From the NCBI GenBank assembly GCA_963575745.1, contig CAUYUJ010016289.1:191406-255405 (forward strand): a DNA stretch of 64,000 nucleotides. Reading direction: 5' to 3'. A program made the position numbers and the translations under genes. Position 1 is the stretch's first letter, and each line of letters opens with the position of its first letter. Of this stretch, positions 11,190-21,770 are shown piece after piece. The stretch comes from Prorocentrum cordatum. Lineage: Eukaryota; Sar; Dinophyceae; Prorocentrales; Prorocentraceae. Under the pieces are notes generated by a model, which was not told the origin of the DNA, searched no databases, and saw nothing but the letters and a program-made list of their open reading frames with translations.

Positions 11190-11480
11190 CGCGTCCGTAT
11201 GATGACGGCGGGGTTGGTGATGATAACAGTGATGGCCAGTAGTGGTGATGGTGATATGAAGATGGTGATGACTGATGACTGATGACGACGGTGATGTAGT
11301 GATGGTAACGCGCGCGAAGGCGATGGCAATGATGGTAACGATGATGACGGTGACAAGGCAAACCCAATGATGACGGTCTGTGCGATGATGGCACCGATGA
11401 CGGTGAGGACGGCTTCAATGAAAACGACGATGATATTACTGACAGGGATGACAATAAGGATGAGGATGGTGACAAGGGTC
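11190..11480. repeat. Degenerate GATGGTGATG-rich stretch
   Basis: Loosely periodic GAT, GGT and ACG triplets on the plus strand, a decayed relative of the GAT and CAT arrays. At 11508-11568 short overlapping palindromes built on CTGCAGACC, CTACAGGTCT and CTGCAGGTCT follow. Confidence 0.6.
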
Positions 11481-11569
11481 AGCATGAGAAAAGGAGGGAG
11501 TTCATACCTGCAGACCTACAGGTCTGTAGGCGCGCCCACAGCTGCAGGTCTGCGGGTCTGAGCGCCTCT

Positions 11570-12395
11570 AGCAGGACACGAACAGGACAAATGGTTCGTG
11601 ATGCATCGTACCCATACCCATACACCAGGGGGCTCCGCGAAGAGGAAGAGATAAGAGAGTGAGGAAGAAGAGGCGTACAGGTGTGCGAAAATAATCGGGA
11701 ACATAGAGGTAACTGCGAGGCAACAACAGCCAGGGCGTACCCACTCCCACGCTATGATTGGCGCAACGAGCCTTGTTAAAATCAATCATCTCTTCACCTC
11801 CGCCTTACCTGGACGAAATCGGTGCCCCCGTACCAGCCATCCATGTCGCGCTCATCCGTAGACATCAGGCAGTTTCTGGGCAATCGAAAACTAAAACGCC
11901 TAGCCGCATATTCCTTGTCCTCGTCAAGCTAGCTCATCCTCGTCTCATTGTGCTATCCCAGACTGTAGACCACATTGGGTCCTACACTCCCCCGACAATG
12001 GCTATGGTTCTAGCTGCTTCGCGGACTCATGGCACCGAAACTACACCCTCCATTGCCCATATCCTGCTGCTCCCTCCTCCATATCCTCCTGTCCTGATAT
12101 TATTTCCATCCATGTCCTGCTGTTCCTTGTTGCTCGGTTCCTCTGGGATGAGGGCGTCCGCACTGCAGACACACTATACCTGCTACTCAACAGGACCGAA
12201 TCAGGGGCGACGAAAGATGCAGCCCAGAACATGCCGTGCCGAGACCCTCTAGCCTGACAAAAGAAACCACTCCAAGCAAGCGCGTCCAATTCCTGCGGGA
12301 GCACAGATGCCTACCTTTTCAAACCGAGCCAAACCGAAAAGGTAAGCAGCCTCCAGTGTTTACCAACTGCAGCCCCCGACCAGCTTCGAATCTGT
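11570..12395. other. Unique sequence, no gene recognised
   Basis: Composition near 50% GC. A plus frame at 11758-12252 (164 codons) is open but has no motif, no clear codon signal and no neighbours that support it. I would not annotate a gene here. Confidence 0.4.
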
Positions 12396-12399
12396 CCAC

Positions 12400-12520
12400 C
12401 AAAACCTTTCAGGCCATGCTGCCAACAAGTCCACCAGTCCTTTAGGGCGGAGGTGGTTTAACGCGCTTCCTCTTCCAAACGCCTTCTTCCCTTTCGGGGA
12501 TATCTGCTCCTACCCCCTCG
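12400..12520. repeat. Dispersed repeat, copy 1 (partner at 52610-52740)
   Basis: Shares an ordered series of blocks with 52610-52740: CCACCAG, GGAGGTGGTTT versus GCAGGTGGTTT, CTTCTTCC- and CTTTCGGGGA-type segments, then CCCCCTC. The two copies lie 40 kb apart in the same orientation. Confidence 0.55.
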
Positions 12521-12599
12521 CCCTGGGCTGGGCGGGGGGGCCGCGAGGGGTTAGAGCGTCCAAGATCGCCCCGCATGACCCAATACGGCCCCAGAAAAT

Positions 12600-12850
12600 C
12601 CAAGATGATTTTTCAGATGCCCCAAGATATCTCAAGATAGTTCCAGATAGCTTTCATCATGCCACCGAGAGGGCACGGACACTCTCAAGGACGCACAATC
12701 CTCACAAAACCTACACGGGAGGGGCCCCCGAGGTCCCCAAAAGACCCCAGGATGGCCCCACGAGAGCCCAAAGACAACGCCAAATGCCTCCAACATAGCC
12801 CTGCGAGGGCCCCAAGATGGCCTGGGCAGGCCGCCGGAAGGCTCCCATAT
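12600..12850. repeat. GGCCCCAAGA-type repeats, short block
   Basis: GGCCCC, AAGATGGCC and CCCCAAAGA units like those at 5.4-6.0 kb, here more diverged and preceded by CAAGAT/CCAGAT repeats at 12590-12655. Confidence 0.55.
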
Positions 12851-12999
12851 CGAAATGATCCGGACAGGTATGTGTGGATGACTCCTGGGTGTGAACACGG
12901 CCGACTGCGAGTTTCAATATGACGGCCGCCCGCCGCCACCTCTTTGTCCAAGCGTCTGTTCCTACACCGACCTGGTCGACACAACTCCCTGATCAATAC

Positions 13000-14200
13000 A
13001 ACTCACATGGGCATCTTTCATGGGCTGGTGGGAATATGTTTTTGGTACGCGGGCGCGCGAATCAAGTCGAACGCCGGGCGCGCTAGGGTGGGCCGCGCCG
13101 TAGCGAAAGAAAAAACAGCGAAACAAACTACGCCGCCACAGAGCGGAGCAGAGAGAAGCGCAGCCAAAATGGCGCGGGAGGCACCTCACAGGTACCGTGA
13201 GAACGCCCACAAAGATGCCGATGAGGACGCCGGTGTAGAACGAGCGAGAAACCGCCCACATGGCCAAGGAAACCGAACCCCCAAGGCGGCGAGGCTGGCA
13301 GGGATACTTTTCCGCCGCGGCCGCAGGCGAGCGCGCCAGCAGCGTCAGAGTTCGGGCGGGCTACGCGCGAGCATACTTGCCTAGCGCACGGGGACCGTGG
13401 AACCTAAGCTGCCTAAGCTGTCTAAGCTGCCGGGCGGCGCGGGGTGGTGCCAGGAAGCGGGGCAGAACACGAAACCTTGCCGGCGGGCGATGCAAACTGC
13501 AAGCAGGACCAGGATCCGGAGGCAGCGCCGATGCACGAATTGAACCAAGGAGCTATACGCAGCCAAAATGGCGCGGCAAGGTCACAGACAGCGAAGCTGA
13601 CAAGTGACCGCTGAGGGCGAGGACCAGACGCAGGATAAACCACACGAGACATCCACGCACCCAGCCCCTGGGGGGGCAGCTCGCTTGCAATGCACTCCAG
13701 GAGGTAATACTAACACCGATGGCCAGGAATACGTCACTGACCAGGAACCAGAACGAGTGGCGCCACCGACGTCGCACTCTCACTCCTGAGAGAAAAGGTC
13801 CGGGGCGATCCCCTCTCCGAGAACGAGAGGAAGAGCCAGCCAGGAAAACGATGGGAGGGATCGACACCGAAAACCTGAACGGATCGGCCACACGCCTGAT
13901 GCTGCCAACCAGGAATACGACGGATAAGGTCGACATCGAACGCCTGTTCGGACTGGCAGCAAGCAGAGAGCTGCCAAGCGAACTGCCGATAGCAGGGCTA
14001 CGCGCCTCACCCAGGACAGCTGCATTAGCGCGGCAAGCGCCAGAAGCGAACTGGGAACGTCCGGCTGGCGAGGGAGGCACCGAAGGGAGAAAGGACCGGA
14101 GCGAAAAGTGGCAGCGCCGTCTTTGCGCGGGGCGCGGCGCAGATCGGCGCGGCGCAACTGCCGAAGGGCGCGGGGAGCGGACGGCGCCGAGGCGAGGTGT
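13000..14200 (-). repeat. 3' flank of element 1 with repeated motifs shared with 38.9-40.1 kb
   Basis: Contains the 19-mer CCGCGCCATTTTGGCTGCG (minus strand) at 13159-13177 and 13558-13576, which is also found at 39150-39168. It also contains GGTGGGGATACTTTTT-like motifs at 13023-13043 and 13293-13312. Near 13735, 13840 and 13910 the minus strand repeats (G/T)TATTCCTGGCTGGC-type units. Open frames of about 100-220 codons on the minus strand end in L-P-R-H-F-G-C, which is simply the translated 19-mer. I take this as untranslated terminal or flanking sequence of element 1. Confidence 0.5.
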
Positions 14201-14457
14201 AAACAACTACAGCGACGCCAGGGGCCAACTAGAACATGTGGACCACGGCCCCAGCGGCAGTCCACGCGTCGGCACTGCCAGCAGGCAGCTGCCAGGGCCC
14301 CAAGGGCGGGGGGCAGCGGATGCTGAAGGAGAGTGGAGGAGACCAAGAAAGCGACTGAAGGCCGCGCGCTCTATGGCGACACAGGAGGAGCAGAAGGAGG
14401 CAGAAAGCGCTACCAGGAAGTGGCTGAAGGCCACTGGTTTGCCGAAGAACAAATGGA

Positions 14458-14937
14458 TCACCGCGATTTGCGGGGGCGCTTGTCGCCTCCCCCGTCTCCG
14501 TCGTGGTCGCCGCCCCGCTTGCCTCCTGTCTGCCAGTCGCTGGCGTCCCAAGAGTGTGCCCCGGACCAGTTGCCCCAGTCCCGGGATTGCTGTGAGCTGG
14601 ACGCGCGGCCCTTTGGCCGGTGGCCGCCTTTGCCCTGACGCCCCATCCATTTTGCGCGCTGTTCGTCCCAGTCGACGCGCACGTCGAGTTGCCGATCCAG
14701 CTCATAGGCGTCGAATCCACAGCGCTTCCAGGCGTCCAGGAAGTTGCGGCAGGTGGCCTCGGGGTTCAGTGCAGGGCTGCCTTTCGGCATTCCTGTGGCC
14801 GCAGGGTGCTTCCTGGTGCATGCGTGCCAGACGCCGTTGAACGCGCCTCCCAGGTCCCTCTGGAGTCGCGCAATCTTGGCTGCTGGCTTCTCGCCGACCC
14901 TGTCAAGGTCAACGTTGCTCAGCACCTCCTTGTACAC
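14458..14937 (-). CDS. C-terminal basic domain of the element 1 accessory protein
   Basis: A 159-codon frame. Residues 25-80 hold the conserved part: RLQRDLGGAFNGVWHACTRK, then CRNFLDAWKRCGFDAYELD. Element 2 has the equivalent RLQKTLGGVFNGVWSAWVRK and CDDFLQAWSKAGYDAYRMD at about 42000-42230. The tail is rich in Gly, Trp, Asp and Arg and ends in DKRPRKSR. Function unknown. The basic, glycine-rich end suggests nucleic-acid binding (inference). Confidence 0.6.
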   Translation of the reverse strand: MYKEVLSNVDLDRVGEKPAAKIARLQRDLGGAFNGVWHACTRKHPAATGMPKGSPALNPEATCRNFLDAWKRCGFDAYELDRQLDVRVDWDEQRAKWMGRQGKGGHRPKGRASSSQQSRDWGNWSGAHSWDASDWQTGGKRGGDHDGDGGGDKRPRKSR

Positions 14938-15921
14938 GCGGCCTCCGCCCGCGGGGTCAAAGAGGTCGTCGAAGGCACGGCTGGCGGCCCTGCTGTGTCT
15001 CCTGTGCCCAGGGGTGTCATATCGCGCGGGAGTTGTCGGCGTTCTGCCTCCACCAAGGGCGCCGCCTGCGGCAGCTGACTTCCAGCATCTGGCCTGCGCT
15101 GCGAGCCACTGCTTTCCCAGGCCTCAGCAGAGCCATGTCCGGGCCTGTGGGGCGCACCCTCGGCCGGCGCCTCGCTAGAGGGCTCGGCCCTGCCCCCGCC
15201 CGCCGCAGCTTGCCCGCAGGCGCCCAGGGGGTCGTCGAGAGGGCTGTCGTCGGCCGCGTCGCCAGCTGTGTCGAGCGAAGGTGGGAAGGAGCTGCCTTCC
15301 TGCTCGGCTGCACCTCTTGCGTCTTCGGCAGGCGGCGGCGAGGCCGCTGGTCGGGCCTCGTCGGTGCCGAAATCGACCTCATCGCTGTCGGCCTCATCGG
15401 TCGGCGATGGGTTCGTTGGAGAGCTCGCTCTCTTTACCAAGGAGGATCTCTGCCACGTCCTGCTCTGCCGCCTGAAGGGCGCGGTCCGCCTGCTGCGTGG
15501 GGGGTTCGGCCTCCCTGGGCTGGGCCGTGTCGTCGGGTTGGGCCTTGGGGTCCGCAGTTGACTCGGCCTCTGTTGTTGCTGTCTCTTCGGTCTTCGGCGC
15601 AGGCCAGGACCTCGCGGCCCCCCGTGGGGATGCCGAGTGCGCCTCACCCGGGCCCACAGCAGGGGCGTCTTGTTCGGCGAGTTTCGCGATGGAGGCAGCT
15701 GCGAGCGCTCCGGGATCCAGGCTGGACAGGAAGCTGGGCAGCACGGTGACCTCGCGGCGACATGGACTCGGTCCCTTATCGGGCGCCAGGACCGCGCAGT
15801 GCGCTGCCCAGGCCTCCTTGTGCTTCGCACTGCTCGTCAGATGCCTGACCTCTCTTGCTGCAGCCCATCTCTTGCCGCCCCATGGAACGCCCTCGGGAAC
15901 GACCATCCTGCGGTATTTCAA
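14919..15921 (-). pseudogene. Acidic/proline-rich linker of the accessory protein, frame broken
   Basis: Two overlapping frames carry it. The frame at 15921-15394 contains VPWGGKRWAAAREVRHLTSS, which aligns with IPWGGQRAAVARVVAHLVEG in element 2, so it is real coding sequence. The frame at 15830-14919 continues it with Asp/Glu/Pro-rich linker (TDEADSDEVDFGTDEA). The change of frame between them is a break relative to the paralogue. No enzymatic motif. Confidence 0.5.
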
Positions 15922-16065
15922 CGCCGTAGATCCTGACCAAGAAGGGTGTCAACTAATGGGCGGGCCTGCAATATGTACGCCTTCCGCTTTTACGTAATCC
16001 GCCCAGCAGCCGTCCAGTGCGGGGTGGTAGTCCCGCAGGTAGGCGACCAGGATATGCTGGGCCTC

Positions 16066-17263
16066 CTACAGCTTGTTGGAGCGGCTGCGCTTGGAGTCGC
16101 TTGTCTCCTCCATGGCGAGTGTGGAGATTTGTCTGCAGCAGAGTCTTGGGGACTCTGACGGCGGCAGATCTTGGAGCAGCCTCAGGACCTCTGGGACTGT
16201 GCGGATGCGCGAGTCGGGTTGGGACACGCCGCCGCGGTTTCCGCTGCTGCTCGCTGCTGGGCCGGCTGGGGCCGTGCTGCGGGCGTAGGGATCGGGCGCG
16301 TTTGCGTCTGCTGCTGCGGGTGCGAGCTGGGTAGCCAAGTCGGGCGTGGCGTCGTCGCCGTCTGCCTGCTCTGTGAGACGCGGGCGAGCTGCTGGCTGCT
16401 GTGGGAAGACTGTCCGTGAGTCTCGTTCCATGATACAGTCCAGGGTTGCTGGCGCGACGTTCCGAATGTAGACCGGGCAACTCCTGCAGCACTACGTGGC
16501 GTTCCATTTCCGCTCGAACCGTGAGAGTGGCCACTGATCCCACTCGGGAAGACCTGCGCGCTCAGTGCTTCCTGTCTCGGCCTGGGCCTTCCAGATGAAG
16601 CAGCCGAGAGCTGGGGCGTCGACCTTCCATGCCAGGAGTGGGCCTCCAGGCGGGCATGTGTCGCACTTGGCGGAGTAGGAACCCGTTTTGTGGGCCTCGC
16701 CGCCGAACCTTCCGTCCAGGATCCTTCGCTGGCACAGTAGTGCTGGCGAGCTTTGGGCGGCGCTGGGTCGGCGGGACCATCAGGAGGTCGGTCAGCGCCC
16801 TGGAGTTCCGGGAGGGAGGATTGCATCCGTAGCCTAGGGGCCAGTGGCTGGGGAGCTGAGGGAGCGCGCTGGCCTTGCGGTCGCGTGGCCGGCCGCTTTG
16901 CCAGGCCGCGTAGTCCTGGACCTTGGCGGCCACGGTCGCTCCCGTCGGGCTTGGGATGCCCCTTCTGTTGAGGCGGGCTGCCCAGCAGGTCTCGCATTGC
17001 CAGGTGAGGTTCTGCCCCTCCAGGTCTGCCTGAGGCCTGTTGCTGGCCAGGAGGTCCCTGACGATGTCGCCCTTCCAGGTCCCGTCGTTAGACTCCAGCC
17101 GGGTCTTGGAGCAGCCGTCACAGGTGAAGAGCGCGTTCTTCTGCTCGCTCTGCAGCCTGTCATCGCTGATGGCCATGGGGGCCAGTATCGTGCCAGGCGC
17201 GGGAGCCGCTGTGTGGGCGAGGCCAGATCGGTCTTGGAGAGGGCTGTGCCTCCGCCCATGCAC
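16066..17263 (-). pseudogene. Zinc-finger region of the accessory protein, interrupted by a stop
   Basis: One frame carries CDGCSKTR and, 40 residues on, WQCETCWAARLNRRG, a paired CxxC zinc finger matched in element 2 by CDGCTNTG and LCEQCWVSPLESKG. After a frame change comes CCRSCPVYIRNVAPATLDC, matching CRRCPVHIWDIAPSAFDRI in element 2. Just before it, at 16492-16494, is a TAG where element 2 has Trp (KWNAGWACRRC). This copy is therefore disabled by a nonsense mutation. The spacing suggests three or four zinc-binding modules. Partner and substrate unknown. Confidence 0.6.
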
Positions 17264-18657
17264 CCCAGCGCAGCGTCGCCTCTGTCTTCACCCAGGCCAG
17301 CCTTGGACCCTGCGAAGGCAGTGTGGAGCGCGCATACGGAGCACTTGTAGTCTGCCAGGGGTGCAAGCTTGGCCGCGGGTACGATCTTTCCCAGGACGAT
17401 CATTGGAGCGTTGAGCTTGAAGTCGGCCTTCTCCATGTCCTTCCAGGACTGTGGGCACCCTGCAACCCTCGCCGCATCGTGGTGATGCGCGTTCGTTACC
17501 AGGCGCGAGATATGGGTGAGCGCGTCTTCGATCCTCCCGTGCAGCTCCACGAAGTCGTCTAGCGAGAGATTCCAGGCTGCCGCGAACTTCTGCCGAAACC
17601 CCAGGTGCGCATCCGGCCAGGGAACGCAGATACCGAGCACGGCCTCGATGACGTCACCCGTACCTGCGGCATGGGGAAAGGGCCACAGGAAGGCCCTAGG
17701 CTCCCTTATCATGAGCATCATGATGACCAGGAGGGCGCGCGCCTTCCGGGAGTCCAGGGGAAGGCCGTCTGCGTCCTTGAGTCTGTCCCGCAGCTCTTGG
17801 CCCTGGGACGCCGCGCGCAGCAGCTGCGCCAGGGTGTCCATTCCAGGATGCGTCCTGTGGCGGCAACAGTCGCGTGTCGTGACACTCCAGGCTTCTGGGA
17901 CTTGTCGCAGCAAGCCCTTCGGCGTGCACTGGCGCCCTGCCCGTGGGCGACTGCAGCAACCTTTCACAGGCGGAGGCGATGGGAGTGAGTCATCCGAAAG
18001 GGCGCGGTCGCTGTCTTCCCAGGGTGCGCCTAGGCCCGTCACCCACACCAGGCATGCCCAGAACATGTTGTAGACCAGGCTGCTTGCGTCCAGGCCTAGG
18101 CCCATGTCGTACAGGAAGCCCAGGTGGGACCATGCCTCACGGTCCAGCTTGCCAGGGTCCCTGGGGGTCTCGGCTCGGGAGAACTCGCGCGGCTGGAGCC
18201 CCGAGACCAAGTAGAGCACAACTGCGAACGCTGGTGTGGAGAGGAGGTTGACCATACAGTCGGTGATGGACTTTCCCAGGGCGTCCCAGCTGAAGTCGGG
18301 CTCGAGCGGCGTCTCGACTCTGTCGGCGAAGCTATTGGCCAGGGATTCACGTGCTCGCTGGATGGCGATGCCGATCTCCTGCGTCGCACTATCCCCATCG
18401 ATCCACGCTGCCCTTCCAGGATACGGGCGTGCAGGTGGCAAGGTCTTTGACTGGGTCAAAGCTGGGGTCCAGGGCCAGGAGTTGCCTGTTGCTTGATGCC
18501 TGCTTCTTCTGGAACCTGATCCAGAGGCTGGTAAGCCTCCCGTACTCTGACAGGACCCGAAGCCTGGACCAGGTGGCGTTTGCGAACATCCTCCCGTCTC
18601 CGATGGCCACCACGAATCGGGTTGCTCTGGTGATCGCGACGTTGACCCTGATGGCAT
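16834..18657 (-). CDS. Accessory alpha-helical region following the helicase, unknown function
   Basis: 607-codon frame. Roughly residues 75-450 are clearly conserved with element 2: ANSFADRVETPLEPDFSWDA, LDREAWSHLGFLYDMGLGLD, HRTHPGMDTLAQLLR and CVPWPDAHLGFRQKFAAAWN all have close counterparts at 45.7-44.5 kb. The composition predicts mostly helix. The beginning of the conserved region, DPSFDPVKDLAT, lies in the helicase frame (19651-18389), so helicase and accessory region were one chain before a frameshift near 18430. After about residue 480 this frame is a shadow of the zinc-finger frame at 17263-16562. I know no named family for it. Confidence 0.6.
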   Translation of the reverse strand: MPSGSTSRSPEQPDSWWPSETGGCSQTPPGPGFGSCQSTGGLPASGSGSRRSRHQATGNSWPWTPALTQSKTLPPARPYPGRAAWIDGDSATQEIGIAIQRARESLANSFADRVETPLEPDFSWDALGKSITDCMVNLLSTPAFAVVLYLVSGLQPREFSRAETPRDPGKLDREAWSHLGFLYDMGLGLDASSLVYNMFWACLVWVTGLGAPWEDSDRALSDDSLPSPPPVKGCCSRPRAGRQCTPKGLLRQVPEAWSVTTRDCCRHRTHPGMDTLAQLLRAASQGQELRDRLKDADGLPLDSRKARALLVIMMLMIREPRAFLWPFPHAAGTGDVIEAVLGICVPWPDAHLGFRQKFAAAWNLSLDDFVELHGRIEDALTHISRLVTNAHHHDAARVAGCPQSWKDMEKADFKLNAPMIVLGKIVPAAKLAPLADYKCSVCALHTAFAGSKAGLGEDRGDAALGCMGGGTALSKTDLASPTQRLPRLARYWPPWPSAMTGCRASRRTRSSPVTAAPRPGWSLTTGPGRATSSGTSWPATGLRQTWRGRTSPGNARPAGQPASTEGASQARRERPWPPRSRTTRPGKAAGHATARPARSLSSPATGP

Positions 18658-20246
18658 CGTCGATGAAGCCCCAGTTGTGCCCTCCGTTGGACCTGGTCGT
18701 CAGGAAGATCACGAGATCGGCCTCGCCATCCTGGCTGGAGTCAATCGTAGAGAGCTCCAGGGTGCATTTCCTGCGGTGCGTGGAGGCGATCTGCCGTAGG
18801 CCAGGGAAGCGCAAGCTTATGCCAGTCCAGTCGTTGTCGGGCTGGTCGAAGACTCGCTGCCATCCGGCGGTGTCTACGGGTCGGTTTTCGGCTTCGCTCG
18901 GTCCTGTCCCGGGTGCTGGTGAGCGGCTGCGGTCATCCCTGTGGTCATCTCTTCCTCTGCCATTTCCGCACTTCGGATTGCCTTTCCCGCCCTGGGCGCC
19001 ACGCAGGACACCCGAGATGTTGCGTGGGCCTTGCGGCCAACCGTCTTCCAGGATCGCTGTGTACAGGTGGTAGCCGACCACCAGGCGCACCTTTACCCCG
19101 TCGACGAGGGCAGGCAGGAGGGCGCGAACAATGTCGACTGCCTGCGCCGCCTGTGGCAGGTTGGCGCAGCCGGCATGTTTACTAGAGGTGACTTCCAGGG
19201 AAGGATCATCGACCAGGAGGAAGCGGTGCCTGTCGCCTGGGTCCGCGCTGGAAAGGTGCAGCGGGGCGACGGTCTTCTCCAGGTCGTCTTTCTCCGAGCT
19301 TGTGAGCTTGGCCAGTTCGTCTAGTCTGGTGCCGTCCCAGGCGCGGATCGGGCGCCATGGGAGACCTTCGACCGAGGGCCGATCTGCCAGCGGGCTGGTG
19401 AGGCCGCTGACCATGCAACTGTGGTAGAAGGCCCAGTTCGGCCAGGCCAGGATCTGCGGGTGCATCCTATAGCACACGGTGAGCTGTACGACTGCGGTGT
19501 CTTGTCCTCGCAGGACGTGGCTGCTTAGGGTCACCCACCAGGAACCAGGCGGCCTCCGCTGCGAATCACGTTGACCAGGGACATGGTGGAGTGAAGTTCG
19601 GTGGTCTGCCCAGCTTCGTCGATCACCAAGAGCGCTAGCTGGTTCGGGCACTCACCCAGTGCTTCCGCTGCCTCGTGTGTGGAGATGATCACCTTTGCTT
19701 TGTTGAAGAGCTCCGATCGGAACGGCGGGAAGTGAGGCAAGGCCCTCCTTCGGTGCATGGGAAGCCCCCCGTGGCCTTTTGGCAGTGCCCCTCCGGGGTG
19801 AGGCCGATCAGCTCTTCATCGACCTTCTTCTTTCTAGCCAGGCGCACGAAGCGGTCTGGGAAGCAGGTGTCTGGGTCTAGCTGGTGAGCGCGGTGCGCGG
19901 CAGCCATGGTGAAGGCTGGCTGGTCACATGCGGTGTTCGACCCCGCGGCGAGCACAACCGCCTGTCCGCACATGAGCGTGCCGCCCCAGATGTCGAGCGT
20001 CGCGGTGGACAGCCTGGTCTCGCCTGTGCCAGGAGGGCCGTGGACGACAGTGACGCGGTGCATCACGGTGGCCTGGAGCGCCCGCCTGGCGTCTGCATTG
20101 AGGCCGTGTCGGTCTGCGCCTCGTTCCAGGGTCTCTTGCGAGGGCCTCGTCCTCGCCCTCTGGAAAGCCTGGCCCACTGCGGAACCGACTTCTTCGTCTG
20201 AGAAGGCGGGGACGGCCAGGGGCTGCGGGGGCACGTGCCGGGTCAT
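18389..20246 (-). pseudogene. UPF1-like SF1 helicase of element 1, split over three frames
   Basis: Frame 20246-19689: LNADARRALQATVMHRVTVV then HGPPGTGETRL, a Walker A in which the catalytic Lys is Glu (codon 20019-20021). Frame 19758-19531: LALLVIDEAGQTTE, Walker B. Frame 19651-18389: LTVCYRMHPQI, then STIDSSQDGEADLVIFLTT and IRVNVAITRATRFVVAIGD, which are motifs IV, V and VI in the style of UPF1/SF1B helicases. In motif V the usual S-Q-G reads S-Q-D. Related helicases unwind RNA or DNA 5' to 3'. The Lys-to-Glu change alone should abolish ATP hydrolysis. Helicase C-terminus and accessory region are fused. Confidence 0.82.
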
Positions 20247-20439
20247 ACCAGGAGCCTAAAGGGATTCGATGTCGGCGCCTGGGACGGGAAGCTCAGGCGT
20301 GGCAGAGGCTCTCGCCCGAAGGTAGTGCCCGACCCTGCCCGCTCTGACGGCGTCGTTGGCTCCAGCCTCGTCCTCCTTGGCCGGGGCGCCTTGGTGGTGT
20401 CGTCGTGAAACGAGCCTTGCCTGCCGTGGTTGTACGACA

Positions 20440-21411
20440 CTATGCAACTGTTCGATGGGTGCTTGGCGCCGTGGGGGGGAGCCTGAGGGCCTCGCGCCCC
20501 CGCGGCGCTACATTCCCCCCCAGGACAGGCGGCCACCAAAGCGTCACCTCTGCCACCTGATCGACCATTGGGCCCTTCACCGAGACCAGCAGGCTCTTGG
20601 CGTCCTGCGCGCCTCCCTCGCCCTTCATGCTGATGCGAAACTTGGGCGACCATTCCAGGAGGAGGAGCTGCTTGCCCTCACGTGTCCACAAACTGTTGCG
20701 TAGGGCGAAACGGTCCAGGTCACTGCATCTGCTGCGGGAGTGTAGTTTGGTGATCCGGACCCCCAGGGCGACGTTGCCTTTCCTCGCAAGCTCCGCTCCA
20801 GCCTTCGGGGCGCCGTCGTCCGGCGTTTCCAGGGCGGCACGCCCCTCGATCCAGGCAATGCGCTTCAGCGCGAGGCCTCGGTCCCGCAAGATGCAAGGCC
20901 ACTGGGGTGGGAGATCGACAGCGTCGAACAACTCCCCAAGCGGAACGGCGGTGTGCACTCGGGCTTTGCTCAGGCAACTGGGGAGCGAGAAGATGCCCCG
21001 GACTTCGATCGCTGCGGCGAGGACCGTAGAACCGAGCACGGCTCTACTGCCAGGCTCGGGCGCAGGAGGGCTGTCGTCGTCGTCGGCTAGCCTGACGGTG
21101 CGAGTTTGCTGCTGAGGCTGGGAAAAAGCAACTGGGGAGCGTTTCCCCCCGCTGCTGGAGGCGGTGGCGCCGTCTGAACAGGGCCCGAGCGCGGTAGGCG
21201 GACCCGCGGGCTGCGGAGGCATGGTGTCCAGGGGCGAGGTGGATTTTTCCAGGGCGGCGGCCCTCTCATCCTTGTCGGACTTCCGAAGCCTCCACACGTT
21301 CGCCTGGGCGCTGCCGACGCGGGCTGGTCGGACCTGCGCAGGGTCGAACAGTGTGCCACCGGGACAGTTGTAGTCCACGGGATCATCCGAGAGCGGGTAA
21401 CTGGTGGGCAC
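20440..21411 (-). CDS. Region between RNase H and helicase, unknown; possibly helicase N-terminal domain
   Basis: 323-codon frame: MPTSYPLSDDPVDYNCPGGT, a low-complexity Ser/Pro stretch with DDDD, then a well-composed C-terminal half (LPPQWPCILRDRGLALKRIA, WTREGKQLLLLEWSPKFRIS, SLLVSVKGPMVDQVAEVTLW). The second half has beta-strand-like alternation and directly precedes the helicase core, which would suit an OB-like domain such as the 1B domain of UPF1 relatives. That is inference from position only. Confidence 0.5.
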   Translation of the reverse strand: MPTSYPLSDDPVDYNCPGGTLFDPAQVRPARVGSAQANVWRLRKSDKDERAAALEKSTSPLDTMPPQPAGPPTALGPCSDGATASSSGGKRSPVAFSQPQQQTRTVRLADDDDSPPAPEPGSRAVLGSTVLAAAIEVRGIFSLPSCLSKARVHTAVPLGELFDAVDLPPQWPCILRDRGLALKRIAWIEGRAALETPDDGAPKAGAELARKGNVALGVRITKLHSRSRCSDLDRFALRNSLWTREGKQLLLLEWSPKFRISMKGEGGAQDAKSLLVSVKGPMVDQVAEVTLWWPPVLGGNVAPRGREALRLPPTAPSTHRTVA

Positions 21412-21770
21412 GTGGAAGCAGTCTTCCGGGATCGCTAGCCCAGACAGCAGCCGAGCACCGTTGACATCGATGGGCTCTGCTGGCGCCCACCCTGCCCAGG
21501 CCTCCCTCTTGATGTAGCAGCTATGGTCACCGTCCCAGGTCGTGCCCCAGGTCCTGGTCCACAGATTGCCAGGGGATGTGAAGGTGCTGGGATTTGGCCA
21601 TCAGTCCTCGTACTGTCTCGATCCCTGCCAGAAGTGGTCTGCGCCGAGTAGGTGGTCGATGCCATCGCATGCTTTCTGACACAGCTCGCAGTACCACCTC
21701 CATCTTCCGCCGAAGTACGCCCACCGCATCCAGGGGCAGTACCTCGCCAGGAAGACACGCACTCCGCCCC
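21400..21770 (-). pseudogene. U1-like (matrin-type) zinc finger segment
   Basis: On the minus strand one frame reads RVFLARYCPWMRWAYFGG, then WYCELCQKACDGIDHLLGAD followed by H: a C-x2-C-x8-H-x5-H finger with aromatic residues before it, like U1/matrin-type RNA-binding fingers. A stop interrupts shortly after (QYED then a stop). The sequence continues as IKREAWAGWAPAEPIDVNGA toward the segment at 21411. A short plain-text motif is all that supports the type. Confidence 0.45.

Noticed and set aside
13553-14346. Minus-strand ORFs of 188-217 codons downstream of element 1
   Set aside because: They read through short repeats and the 19-mer (translated as LPRHFGC). Other frames are equally open and nothing matches element 2.
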